A DNA stretch of 64,000 nucleotides from Emticicia sp. 21SJ11W-3. GTDB lineage: Bacteria; Bacteroidota; Bacteroidia; Cytophagales; Spirosomataceae. Positions 44,996 to 53,608 of the stretch are shown in pieces. The notes below the pieces were generated by a model that was given only the letters and a program-made list of their open reading frames with translations, did no database searches and was not told where the DNA came from. Location: assembly GCF_024138715.1 (NCBI RefSeq), contig NZ_CP092074.1, positions 868,001-932,000 of the forward strand, read 5' to 3'. The translations under genes were made by a program, and so were the position numbers. Position 1 is the stretch's first letter; every line of letters starts with the position of its first letter.

Positions 44996-45072
44996 GGGGA
45001 TGTAGCTCAGTTGGCTAGAGCGTTTGACTGGCAGTCAAAAGGTCGTGGGTTCGAGTCCCATCTTCTCCACCA
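44996..45072 (+). tRNA. tRNA-Ala (anticodon GGC)
   Basis: A 77-nt cloverleaf with encoded CCA. Acceptor GGGGATG pairs with CTTCTCC and contains the G3-U70 wobble that marks alanine tRNAs, with a U6-U67 mismatch. D-stem GCTC/GAGC, anticodon stem TTTGA/TCAAA around loop CTGGCAG (anticodon GGC), T-arm GTGGG-TTCGAGT-CCCAT. A T-rich tract with a TA...TTTG-like box precedes it. Confidence 0.95.
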
Positions 45073-45213
45073 GATTTATCTTCTGCTTGCATTTGTTTGG
45101 CAGAAACTCCCATCCAAAACTTCTTGCGCTGTAGTTTATTTCACTGTACTACATTATGTGTTGTTAATCAAAAAAACGGACAATTTTTATTTGTCAAGAA
45201 CTTTTTTATTATC

Positions 45214-45513
45214 ATGACCCCAGAAGAAAAGGCCAAGAAAAGTCGCGAGTATCAAAGAGAATACCACAAAAAGTATCGCGAGAAACATCGTGAATTGCTT
45301 AATCAAAGATCAAGGGAATATGCAATTGAGCATCGCGAAGAATTAAGAGAAAAATCCAAAGAGTATCGCCAATTAAATAAAGAAAAACTGGCTGCTTATG
45401 AAGCTGCCCGTTGGCCAAAAAGAAAAGAACAGCGCAGATTGAAAAGAGAAATGCTGAAACAGCAAAAAGCAGAAGCAGCAACTCAACAAGCGGGTGGTGA
45501 ATCAACTAACTAG
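45214..45513 (+). CDS. Hypothetical highly charged protein, 99 aa
   Basis: A 99-residue protein starting MTPEEKAKKSREYQREY, composed almost wholly of Lys, Arg, Glu and Tyr with a repeated pattern of the form Y-x-x-x-x-R-E. It is probably a single long helix or coiled coil and may contact nucleic acid. Similar charged repeats occur at the N-termini of some phage and homing-endonuclease proteins, but no catalytic domain follows here. It lies 141 nt after the tRNA and ends in a strong terminator. The function is unknown. Confidence 0.65.
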   Translation: MTPEEKAKKSREYQREYHKKYREKHRELLNQRSREYAIEHREELREKSKEYRQLNKEKLAAYEAARWPKRKEQRRLKREMLKQQKAEAATQQAGGESTN

Positions 45514-45572
45514 ACCGGAATCCAGCCTTTGAATGTGATAACCGTATCTTACAGCTTATACTCTTAAAGTAT

Positions 45573-45613
45573 AAGGGTGGCAGGTCTATGGATATTCCCT
45601 GTCACCCTTTTTT
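45573..45613 (+). terminator. Strong Rho-independent terminator
   Basis: AAGGGTGGCAGG (45573-45584) pairs over 12 bp with CCTGTCACCCTT (45598-45609) with one G-U pair, followed by a T run. Confidence 0.9.
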
Positions 45614-46059
45614 CTTGCCTATTTCCATTACTTCTTTTTTCTGCTTTTGCATCTGTTGTCTCTTACCTGTGTAAACCGGAACCAATAAATGGCCGGCCAT
45701 CTTTATTTTACTTACCCGTTTAGCTTCTTTATTTCCAGCAATATTCCTTAGAGCATCATCACTGTTGAGGCAGCAAACCGGGATTAAACCCATGCAGTGG
45801 CCGGGCCTGGTTTCCAATTATTGAGCTTGTGCAAACGCTGGTTCAATTACTGGTTTCATAACATGCTGATAGCGAACATTTAAGGCAAGTGATGAGATAA
45901 ATTCTGTTATTCTGAAAAAATAAAAATTTTGCGCTGAAAATTAATTCCAGAATCATAACTTTGAGAAACGGAGTATCTTAAAAAATTTCAAAGCGTATTT
46001 ATTCTGCACAAAGCTGCCAAATTTTAGGCATTGCTCCGCCATCTTAACCAGACCTTTAA
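45614..46059. other. 446-nt gap; -7 box for the DUF1080 operon, otherwise empty
   Basis: After the terminator no supported gene is visible up to 46060. TAACTTTG (45956-45963) is an exact TAnnTTTG match on the plus strand, with TTTG 24 nt upstream (45928-45931), slightly far for a -33 element. It would give a leader of about 90 nt for the DUF1080 gene. A minus-strand frame at 45602-45817 lacks a normal start and is not called. Confidence 0.45.
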
Positions 46060-46701
46060 ATGAAATCCTTTCTTGTTTTTCTGGCACTCGTCGGCTTTTG
46101 TCTGATGGGCTTCATACCTCAATCTACAAAAAAACCTGTCAGGCTTTTTGATGGCAAAACCTTTAGAGGTTGGGAGGGCGACACAATTTATACCTGGCGC
46201 ATTGAAAACGGGATGCTGATTGGAGGCGCTACAGATAAAGAAGTGCCGCATAACAACTTCCTCTGTACTACTCGCCCTTATAGGAATTTTATCATGAAAC
46301 TGAAGGTAAAACTAACCGGCAGTAAAGGTTTTATCAATTCGGGCATACAGTTCAGAAGCAAACGCCTCGTGAACCCACCCTACGAAATGGAAGGCTATCA
46401 GGCTGATTGGGGAGAAGGATTCTGGGGCGGTTTGTATGATGAATCAAGAAGGAATAAAACGTTGATAAGACCCGATTCTATACAGGTGCTGAAATGGATA
46501 AAGAAAAACGATTGGAATGATTATGAAATAAGAGCCGAAAAACGCCACATAAGATTATATGTCAATGGCAAGCAGACAGTAGATTATTATGAGCCTGATC
46601 CCGGTATTCCGCAGTCAGGTCTTATAGGTTTTCAGATTCATGGTGGTGGTGCCGCACAGGTGGCTTTTAAAGATGTAATACTTGAAGAACTACCAGACTA
46701 A
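46060..46701 (+). CDS. DUF1080 (3-keto-disaccharide hydrolase-like) protein
   Basis: A 213-residue exported protein with a signal peptide (MKSFLVFLALVGFCLMGF). The DUF1080 concanavalin-like fold shows in VRLFDGKTFRGWEG, the family's opening motif, then GFINSGIQFRSK, YEMEGYQADWGEGFWGGLYDE and GLIGFQIHGGGAAQVAFKDV near the end. Family members cleave 3-keto-glucosides or bind carbohydrate. It leads a three-gene operon with the cupredoxin/PVC-type protein and the FG-GAP protein, both also exported. Confidence 0.9.
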   Translation: MKSFLVFLALVGFCLMGFIPQSTKKPVRLFDGKTFRGWEGDTIYTWRIENGMLIGGATDKEVPHNNFLCTTRPYRNFIMKLKVKLTGSKGFINSGIQFRSKRLVNPPYEMEGYQADWGEGFWGGLYDESRRNKTLIRPDSIQVLKWIKKNDWNDYEIRAEKRHIRLYVNGKQTVDYYEPDPGIPQSGLIGFQIHGGGAAQVAFKDVILEELPD

Positions 46702-46813
46702 TTGAGAATTAGCGAATGCTGAATTAATGAATGTATTTTTTTAACCTACCCAATAACGATTCAACATAAAAAACTCAACCTAATTTTAATAACTATATTC
46801 AACCTTGTTAACT

Positions 46814-49720
46814 ATGAAAAAATCCCATCTGCTCTTTTTACCCTTGCTGGTATTTATGCTGAGAGGACCCGGCGCTAATGCCCGAGAATTGCCCACAAAA
46901 GCCAGAATTGTTCAGGACACCGTAAAAGTCGATTTTGATTATACCCTTGAAGCCAGTATGCTGGGCTATTTTGCCAAAAACGGCACCAGAAATCCGACAT
47001 TGAAAGCCACTAAAGGTAAAACTGTACGCATTACTATAGTGAATACCGAGCTGATGACCCATGACATAGCACTTGAAAAAGCTGGCGTGAAGAGTAAAAC
47101 TGTATCTGAAAAAGGTATGAAAGCCAGCATCATTTTTAAGGCTGAAAAAAGCGACACCTATTATTGCACAGTACCAGGGCACCGTGCAGCAGGTATGGTG
47201 GGCAAATTGGAAGTGGTAGATGGACCCATTACTGAAGCTGTTGCCGTAGGTAAGTTGCCTATGAAAGACGGCCAACCGCTGAACCTGGATTTTGAGACAG
47301 GCACATTAAAAGACTGGACAGCCACCGGAAATGCATTTGCCAATGCAGTTTTTAGTCAGGAGCCATCGCCGGTGCATGAAAAAGACATGGTGATTGGCTT
47401 TGAAGGCAAACACTTTTTAAGCAGTGGCGGAACCAGAAATTATCAGTTGACCGGAACACTTACTTCGGTACCTTTTAAAGTTACGCAGCCTTATGCAGCT
47501 TTCAGAGTATCTGGAGGGGCCTTGCAGGATACACGTGTAGAAATTGTATTGGCCGACACTAAAAAAGTGATTTTTCATTCAACAGGGCAGGGCAGAGCGA
47601 CGCTGCAACCGGTTGTTGTTGATTTAAGACCGTATCTGAACAAAAACATTTTCATCAGAATTGTTGACAATGAAACCGGCATATCGCAGATACCCTACAT
47701 CTCTAACGATATCTGGGCGCACATAAATTTCGATAATTTTTTGTTTTATCCCAGCCGCCCCACTTTCGCTAATGAGCTGAAACAGAAAGATATTATTATC
47801 CTGCCTCCACTAGACCCCGTTCTTAACGCCGGTCTTTCAGGAACCGAAGCTGCCAAAGCAATGACAGCCCCCAAAGGGTTTAAGGTAACCCTTGCAGCAG
47901 CCGAGCCAGACATTATACGTCCGATTTGTTTTACAATAGACTGGAAAGGCAGGCTTTGGGTAGTAGAGGGTCATACTTATCCGGTTCCGGCTCCGGAAGG
48001 GCAGGGTAGAGATCGTATCCTGATTTTTGAAGATACCAATGGCGACGGCACGCTAGACAAAAGAAAGATATTTATGGAGGGCCTTAACCTGGTAAGTGGT
48101 ATTGAACTGGGCATGGGAGGGGTCTGGTTAGGTGCTGCTCCTTATCTGTTGTATGTGCCTTTAGATGCTGAAAACGATAAGCCCGCAGGCCCGCCACAAA
48201 TATTATTGGATGGCTGGGGAACACAAGACACACATGAAGTACTGAATAGTTTCAGATGGGGGCCGGACGGCTGGCTATATGGCACGCATGGAGTATTTAC
48301 TCACTCAAAAGTTGGAAAGCCTGGTACGCCTGACGACCAGAGGGTGAAACTCAATGCAGGTGTTTGGCGGTTTCATCCCACAACGCAGAAATTCGAAGTA
48401 TTTGCCGAGGGCTCAAGCAACCCTTGGGGGCTTGACTTCAACGACTACGGGCATCCATTTATAACAGCCTGTGTTATTCCGCACATGTATCATATCATTC
48501 AGGGGGCAAGGTACTTCCGCCAGGCGGGTAAGCATTTTAACCCTTATATTTATGATGACATCACAACCATTGCTGACCATCGCCACTGGCTGGGCGACAG
48601 GGGGCCGCATGCAGGTAATTTCAGGTCTGCTGCTGCAGGTGGGGGCCATGCACATGCTGGTGCCATGTTGTATCTGGGTAACAGCTGGCCAGCCGAATAC
48701 AGAAACAAGATATTTATGAATAATATCAACGGAGCCAGGCTGAATGTTGACCAGCTAACCCGCTCCGGTTCGGGATATGTGGCGTCACACAACAAGGACT
48801 TCCTGGTTATGAACGATAGTTGGTCGCAGTGGCTTAATTTTAAGTATGATGCAAGCGGGTCTGTTTTTGCTATTGACTGGTATGATAAAAACCAGTGTCA
48901 TAGTTCAAATCCTGATGTGCACGATAAAACAATGGGCCGGATTTTTAAGATTACCCATGAAAACGACAAATGGGTACAGGTAGATTTATCTAAGGCAACA
49001 GATTTGGAGCTGGTGAGCTATCAGTTGAACCCGAATGAGTGGTATGTAAGGCAAGCCAGAGCTATTTTGCAGCAGCGCGGGCCAAATCCTAAGGTTCATG
49101 AGGCATTGAAGGAAATTCTGGTCAGAAATCCTGATGTAACCCGTAAACTAAGAGCGCTTTGGGCATTACATGTAACCAAAGGCCTTTCAGAAAAAGATTT
49201 AGTTGCTTTATTGTCAAACCCGAATGAATATATCAGGAGCTGGGCAATTCAGTTACTGGCTGAAGACAACCATATTTCGCCGGAAACCCTGAAGCAATTG
49301 GTGCAAATGGCAAAAACCGATAACTCTGCTTTGGTAAGGTTGTATCTGGCCTCTGCCATGCAGAGAATTGAACCAGCCCAAAGATGGGAAGTGGTAGACG
49401 CACTGGCTCAAAAAGTTGTCGATAAAGCAGACCATAATCTGCCGTTGATGGTTTGGTACGCAGCCGAGCCATTAGCGGCAGTTGATGCCAGAAGATTTAT
49501 TCAGATGGCAGAAAGAAGCAGATTGCCCAGGTTTCTGAACTATGCCATTCAACGCACTGGTGCCTTGAATACCGCCGAATCAAAAGCACTTCTGAAAGAA
49601 CTGGATAGTAAACTGGCCAGAGTACAAACAAAAGCCAATCAGGAAAACCATCAGTTAATCAATAAAGTGCTAAACCCGGCACAGGCGCATCAGCATGAAA
49701 ATGAAGAGGTGTCTCATTAA
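46814..49720 (+). CDS. Cupredoxin - PVC-type dehydrogenase-like - HEAT protein
   Basis: A 968-residue exported protein. After the signal peptide comes an azurin/plastocyanin-like domain (about 35-135) with all four type-1 copper ligands visible: His83, Cys118, His123, Met128. A jellyroll-like segment (about 155-310) follows. Then comes a propeller of the membrane-bound dehydrogenase type (about 345-720, ICFTIDWKGRLWVVEGHTYP, SFRWGPDGWLYGTHG). HEAT-like helices fill 730-930. Many PVC-type relatives end in a haem c CxxCH domain; none is present here. I use the ATG at 46814; a TTG three codons earlier is less likely. Copper-based electron transfer from sugar oxidation is inferred. Confidence 0.82.
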   Translation: MKKSHLLFLPLLVFMLRGPGANARELPTKARIVQDTVKVDFDYTLEASMLGYFAKNGTRNPTLKATKGKTVRITIVNTELMTHDIALEKAGVKSKTVSEKGMKASIIFKAEKSDTYYCTVPGHRAAGMVGKLEVVDGPITEAVAVGKLPMKDGQPLNLDFETGTLKDWTATGNAFANAVFSQEPSPVHEKDMVIGFEGKHFLSSGGTRNYQLTGTLTSVPFKVTQPYAAFRVSGGALQDTRVEIVLADTKKVIFHSTGQGRATLQPVVVDLRPYLNKNIFIRIVDNETGISQIPYISNDIWAHINFDNFLFYPSRPTFANELKQKDIIILPPLDPVLNAGLSGTEAAKAMTAPKGFKVTLAAAEPDIIRPICFTIDWKGRLWVVEGHTYPVPAPEGQGRDRILIFEDTNGDGTLDKRKIFMEGLNLVSGIELGMGGVWLGAAPYLLYVPLDAENDKPAGPPQILLDGWGTQDTHEVLNSFRWGPDGWLYGTHGVFTHSKVGKPGTPDDQRVKLNAGVWRFHPTTQKFEVFAEGSSNPWGLDFNDYGHPFITACVIPHMYHIIQGARYFRQAGKHFNPYIYDDITTIADHRHWLGDRGPHAGNFRSAAAGGGHAHAGAMLYLGNSWPAEYRNKIFMNNINGARLNVDQLTRSGSGYVASHNKDFLVMNDSWSQWLNFKYDASGSVFAIDWYDKNQCHSSNPDVHDKTMGRIFKITHENDKWVQVDLSKATDLELVSYQLNPNEWYVRQARAILQQRGPNPKVHEALKEILVRNPDVTRKLRALWALHVTKGLSEKDLVALLSNPNEYIRSWAIQLLAEDNHISPETLKQLVQMAKTDNSALVRLYLASAMQRIEPAQRWEVVDALAQKVVDKADHNLPLMVWYAAEPLAAVDARRFIQMAERSRLPRFLNYAIQRTGALNTAESKALLKELDSKLARVQTKANQENHQLINKVLNPAQAHQHENEEVSH

Positions 49721-49747
49721 TTTTACCAATTATAAAACAGTAAGAAT

Positions 49748-50932
49748 ATGCAAATAAAACAAAATATAAAGCATTGGGTATATTGGCTGGCAGGTGTGGT
49801 TTTTATAGGAAATGCCTCAGCTCAAAGCTTTACCTCAACTGATTTCAAGAAAACCAAAATCACGGCAGACTTCATTTCAGAGGGTGTGGCAGTAGCCGAT
49901 TTAAATAAAGACGGCAAACTGGATATTGTAGCCGGATATTACTGGTTTGAAGCGCCAGACTGGAAACGCCATGAAATGGCTCCATCTCGTGCTTTTGACC
50001 CTCGAAAAGAATATAGTGAATCTTTTCTTAATCTGGGTATGGATGTAAATCTGGATGGCTGGGATGATGTAGTGATTATTGATTTTCCGGGGAAAGCCGG
50101 TTTTTGGTTCGAAAACCCCAAAAACAGACCTGGCCAATGGGAAAAGCATATCATTGCCGACTCTATGGGTATTGCAAACGAATCGCCCGGATTTATTGAT
50201 ATTGATAACGACGGCAGACTGGATATTCTTTGCGGAGACAAAACCAAAAAACAGATTGTATGGTTACAAGCCCCAACCAGAAAAGGTGAAACCGCCTGGA
50301 AGCGCCACGCCATCAGTAAAGAAAATGTTCCGGGTACTGAAATATTCTCGCATGGTATTGGTTTTGGCGATATCAATAATGACGGTCTCAAAGATGTGGT
50401 AATACGTGAAGGCTGGTTTGAAGGAACAAAAGACAACAAGGCTGGTAACTGGAAGTTTCATCCGGCTAATCTGGGCGAACCTTGCTCGCACATGCAGGTA
50501 TTAGATGTAAACGGCGATGGCCGGAACGATGTAGTGAGCGCCTCTGCCCATGCACTGGGTATATGGTTTCATGAGCAGGTAGAAAAAGACGGCAGGATTG
50601 ATTTTGTTACACACCTTATGAGTACCACAACTGCGCAAACGCATTCATCAATTATGGCTGACTTGAATGGTGATGGTAAGAATGATTACATTACAGGCAA
50701 GAGATTTCTGGCGCACCACGGCCGTGACCCCGGCGATGCCGACGCTCCGTTTTTGCTCTGGTTTGAGTTTACCCCCGGTAAATCGCCATACTGGAAAGAA
50801 CATGTAATTGATAATGATTCTGGTGCAGGGCTGAATATAGTAGCCCGCGACATGAACAATGATAAGAAGATTGACCTGGTGGTTGCAAATAAAAACGGAG
50901 TATTTTTGTTCGAAAACAAAATGAAGAAGTAA
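49748..50932 (+). CDS. FG-GAP/VCBS repeat exported protein
   Basis: A 394-residue protein with a signal peptide (WVYWLAGVVFIGNASAQ) and repeated calcium-binding-like blades of an integrin-type propeller: VADLNKDGKLDIVAG, NLDGWDDVVIIDF, DIDNDGRLDILCGD, DINNDGLKDVVIREG, DVNGDGRNDVVSASA and MNNDKKIDLVVANK. It is probably a secreted carbohydrate- or partner-binding scaffold. It starts 27 nt after the cupredoxin/PVC-type gene and ends the operon before a terminator. Confidence 0.88.
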   Translation: MQIKQNIKHWVYWLAGVVFIGNASAQSFTSTDFKKTKITADFISEGVAVADLNKDGKLDIVAGYYWFEAPDWKRHEMAPSRAFDPRKEYSESFLNLGMDVNLDGWDDVVIIDFPGKAGFWFENPKNRPGQWEKHIIADSMGIANESPGFIDIDNDGRLDILCGDKTKKQIVWLQAPTRKGETAWKRHAISKENVPGTEIFSHGIGFGDINNDGLKDVVIREGWFEGTKDNKAGNWKFHPANLGEPCSHMQVLDVNGDGRNDVVSASAHALGIWFHEQVEKDGRIDFVTHLMSTTTAQTHSSIMADLNGDGKNDYITGKRFLAHHGRDPGDADAPFLLWFEFTPGKSPYWKEHVIDNDSGAGLNIVARDMNNDKKIDLVVANKNGVFLFENKMKK

Positions 50933-50939
50933 GATAGTC

Positions 50940-50975
50940 AAGCGAGAAGGGTCTTATACCTTTCTCGCTTTTCTT
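50940..50975 (+). terminator. Rho-independent terminator of the DUF1080 operon
   Basis: AAGCGAGAAGGG (50940-50951) pairs with CCTTTCTCGCTT (50959-50970) with one G-U pair, followed by a T-rich tract. The stem can also end the convergent B2 transcript from the minus strand. Confidence 0.85.
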
Positions 50976-50991
50976 ATGAAGGCAGTTTAAA

Positions 50992-51423
50992 TCAGGCAAA
51001 TGTGCTATGTACTACATAATCTTCAACTACACAAAAGCCGGTTACAAATTGGCCGTTTACCGTTGTCCAGGCATGGCCTTCTATGGTGCCTGCTTCATTC
51101 TTCTTAAAACCCACATAAATTTTATAGGGTATGCTATATAGCCGGCAAAGTACTTTTGCCTGATAAGCCTGATGCCTGCAGACGTTGTTCCAGAAGCTAT
51201 ATTTGGCTACAACTTTAATAACTATGCTGATGTCTCTCACCAGTTGCATATCAACGTTATTGTCTACATCAACAGGCTTGTTTCTTTCTCCGAATCTGGC
51301 GTTTGAATGAAAAAAACGGAATAGAAAAAAGCTGTATAGAGCCAGAGGAACAGTAAATGCCAACAGCAGTTTACGCCTCAGGCTCCAACGGAAAAACGCT
51401 CTTATTTTTTTTAGGAAACGCAT
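50992..51423 (-). CDS. Lasso-type B2 leader peptidase (transglutaminase-like)
   Basis: A 143-residue protein of the Transglut_core3 / lasso peptide B2 family. A basic N-terminus with a hydrophobic segment (about 18-40) is followed by the papain-like core. The catalytic Cys is in NNVCRHQAYQAKVLC, and His is in EGHAWTTVNGQFVTG, the signature GHAW. B2 proteins remove the leader from RiPP precursors after B1 binds it. It overlaps the B1 gene by 13 nt and is the last gene of the minus-strand arm. The hydrophobic N-terminal segment suggests membrane association. Confidence 0.9.
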   Translation of the reverse strand: MRFLKKIRAFFRWSLRRKLLLAFTVPLALYSFFLFRFFHSNARFGERNKPVDVDNNVDMQLVRDISIVIKVVAKYSFWNNVCRHQAYQAKVLCRLYSIPYKIYVGFKKNEAGTIEGHAWTTVNGQFVTGFCVVEDYVVHSTFA

Positions 51424-51677
51424 TTAACAATATAAGTTTTTTCTTCCAGTTCTGTCAGAGCAAGATTAACATCAGCAGCACACTCCGCTTCAGAAATATT
51501 GTATTCGGTATGTAAATCCTGCACAATAGTTTCAACGTTGTTTCCCTGTTCAATACCTTGAAGTATTTTGTAAAGCGTTTCGTTCAGAGATACATATTCA
51601 TTCGTTTGCATATCAAATAATATGCCTTCATCACCTAGTTCGGTCAGTAAAATTCTGTTAGTGTTTATAGTGTACAT
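51411..51677 (-). CDS. Lasso-type B1 / PqqD-like RRE protein
   Basis: An 88-residue PqqD-family protein, the RiPP recognition element that binds leader peptides. The fold shows as three strands (LLTELGDEGILFDMQTNEYVSL) then helices (TLYKILQGIEQG, TIVQDLHTEY, ADVNLALTELEEK). The ATG at 51677 starts MYTINTNRILL; the longer TTG frame adds 11 unrelated residues. It lies 19 nt after the sulfotransferase gene and overlaps B2 by 13 nt. Its expected ligand is the W-x-x-P segment of the precursor at 55455-55607. Confidence 0.9.
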   Translation of the reverse strand: MYTINTNRILLTELGDEGILFDMQTNEYVSLNETLYKILQGIEQGNNVETIVQDLHTEYNISEAECAADVNLALTELEEKTYIVKCVS

Positions 51678-51696
51678 AGTTGTAGTGTCAAAGATT

Positions 51697-52575
51697 CTAC
51701 CAATACCCAAAGTGTTGCATCATAGGTTGGTTTACCTCTTTTATTTTTTTGATTTGTTTTTCGGTTAATTCTGATTTCCACCGGCCAGCCACTCCTTTAA
51801 AAAAGAAACTATTGGCAGAGACCATTTTTTCACTGAAACCTCTTTTTTGTTCCTGTTCTTTTAGTTTTTCAAACCGGGTTAATTCTATCGCCTGATTTAT
51901 CTGTGTATCAGATACTTCCAAACCAATGGCATTTAAGGCGCCTTTAAATGTTTCAAAGGGCATGGCTTTTAGATCTTCATATCTGATAAAGTGAACAGGG
52001 AATGTTGGGTATTTAAGCCAGCTTTCTACGTGGTCTGACCAGGTCCCTAACATTTGAAAAAACTGTTGAGAACTGTTATTAGTCTTTTTACCAAATGTAC
52101 TTGTTGGGTTTATTAGAAAATTGTCAATGGCGTTATCTACTGTAATGTCCTGATGATTAGCTAATGAAAGGGCTATGTCAAGCGGATTCCGAACCAGGTA
52201 AATTGCCATTTTTGTAGGTTCAGTAGGAACCAACGGCAGTGAGTCAAATTCAGAAAATGTGTAAGCGTCATGTATTTTAATGTACATCAGTTTTCTGCTT
52301 ATTTCAGAAAGATACCTGAATGAAAATCTTCTTAAGGTTTCCGCTTCTTGTGGCCCGATATAGTCGGCATCAATATCTAGTGCGTCCTCAAAAACTAATT
52401 TGCCAGAAAATATACCGTTAGTTTGCAGGTTATTTATATCCAGGTCTTTGTTACTGATAAGCACAGACAGAAAAGACCTGAACCACGTATTACCAGACTT
52501 TGGGTAAGAGGCCAGCCAAACAATTTTCGGATTCGAATCCGATTCATGAAAAGAGCGTAATCCGGTTAATTCCAT
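51697..52575 (-). CDS. Sulfotransferase, probable RiPP tailoring enzyme
   Basis: A 292-residue PAPS-dependent sulfotransferase. The 5'-phosphosulfate-binding loop is WLASYPKSGNTWFRSFL, and the 3'-phosphate-binding part is YLVRNPLDIALSLANH. A C-terminal KGVAGRWKSEL matches the GxxGxWK motif of the family. The catalytic base region is KIHDAY. It starts as TGATG overlapping the kinase gene's stop, so it is coupled within the RiPP operon. It would sulfate a hydroxyl, possibly a Ser or Thr of the peptide, which is rich in both. This last point is inference. Confidence 0.88.
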   Translation of the reverse strand: MELTGLRSFHESDSNPKIVWLASYPKSGNTWFRSFLSVLISNKDLDINNLQTNGIFSGKLVFEDALDIDADYIGPQEAETLRRFSFRYLSEISRKLMYIKIHDAYTFSEFDSLPLVPTEPTKMAIYLVRNPLDIALSLANHQDITVDNAIDNFLINPTSTFGKKTNNSSQQFFQMLGTWSDHVESWLKYPTFPVHFIRYEDLKAMPFETFKGALNAIGLEVSDTQINQAIELTRFEKLKEQEQKRGFSEKMVSANSFFFKGVAGRWKSELTEKQIKKIKEVNQPMMQHFGYW

Positions 52576-53519
52576 CACTTCAAAATTAGAGCTTTTTGCT
52601 TTAAGGGTTCCAGAATCTCAGCTTCTAATGTGTCTGCAAACGCAGTGAACGTGGATTTGTTTTTAGGCCTGTTGGCCTGCCAACAAGGGAAAGTTTTTAC
52701 AATGCCGGTTAAATGCCTGAACTTGACCAATTCTTTTTGCATGCCATTAACCCAGTTTTTTCTGTATACATTTCCAGACAGGGCCTCAATTGCCTCTACA
52801 GAATTCAGTTTTTTTACCTTAATGTTTTCGCCTTCGGCATTCATATTTACAATACCGGCAACCTCAACTTTTTCGGTAACAAACCGGTCATGAAACGAAA
52901 ACGCAAACTTATTGATGCTAACCTCGCTTCTTATCAATTGCTTGTCTGATTCATCCAGGATTGTCTGGTTTTTAAGCGTGCTATCCCATAAGCGCATTAC
53001 CGGATATGAAGCATAGGCATAACATTTGCCGTTTTCTACATTTAATATGGCTGTGTCGTCAGTAAAAGGAGCATATCCTTTTTGCTGAAGCATCAATGAG
53101 GTGGTAGATTTACCCACGCGCGACGGAGCGGCGAACAGCACAATTCTTGAGTCATCAATAAACACACCAGACACATGAAAAGGAACAAGGTTGCGTTGGT
53201 ACAAGGCTGCAGCCATACAATTAGAGTAAAAATAAAGCAGGATGTCCTGTTGTTTTTCGCTGTTGGGTTCTATAATTATTTCTTCTCCATCATGTACGTA
53301 ATAACGGGCCAGGTCTGGCATTGTGAAAAGATATTCCGTTTCGTTGAAGGTAGAAAAAGGCTTTTTAGCTGTTGGCTCATTTTTCAGTTTAAGAGGTACT
53401 TTGCCAATTTTAACAAATAATGGTTTGTGCGGGTTGCTTGTATCAGTAAGCGGTATAAACCCTGGTAAATCAATTTCAGAAACAATGGGTAGTCCGTAAG
53501 CTATATAATTAATAGTCAT
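52575..53519 (-). CDS. HPr-kinase-like serine kinase of the RiPP locus
   Basis: A 314-residue protein related to HPr kinase/phosphorylase, as found in paeninodin-type lasso clusters. The P-loop is APSRVGKSTT (131-140), preceded by VPFHVSGVFID, and an acidic site lies in YAPFTDDTAIL. In known clusters this kinase phosphorylates the C-terminal serine of the precursor. The precursor identified here also ends in Ser, which supports the match. It is the first gene of the minus-strand arm, and its stop overlaps the sulfotransferase start. Confidence 0.88.
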   Translation of the reverse strand: MTINYIAYGLPIVSEIDLPGFIPLTDTSNPHKPLFVKIGKVPLKLKNEPTAKKPFSTFNETEYLFTMPDLARYYVHDGEEIIIEPNSEKQQDILLYFYSNCMAAALYQRNLVPFHVSGVFIDDSRIVLFAAPSRVGKSTTSLMLQQKGYAPFTDDTAILNVENGKCYAYASYPVMRLWDSTLKNQTILDESDKQLIRSEVSINKFAFSFHDRFVTEKVEVAGIVNMNAEGENIKVKKLNSVEAIEALSGNVYRKNWVNGMQKELVKFRHLTGIVKTFPCWQANRPKNKSTFTAFADTLEAEILEPLKQKALILK

Positions 53520-53528
53520 TGAGCGTGG

Positions 53529-53559
53529 TTGCGTTTTATTTACAAATTACGTAATTTTA
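53529..53559 (+). promoter_or_regulatory. Promoter of the macrocyclase gene
   Basis: TTG (53529-53531), a 20-nt spacer and TAATTTTA (53552-53559) fit the Bacteroidota -33/-7 pattern, with only the last -7 base off consensus. It lies 50 nt before the ATG at 53609, within the divergent interval shared with the kinase gene. Confidence 0.5.
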
Positions 53560-53608
53560 GATTAAAATAAGAATTCTTTCTATAAACTTATTGCTGCGAC
53601 TAACCGAT

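Noticed and set aside
45602-45817. A 71-codon minus-strand frame after the terminator
   Set aside because: Its first codon is ATT, and an internal ATG has no ribosome-binding or family support. It overlaps the strong hairpin at 45573-45613.
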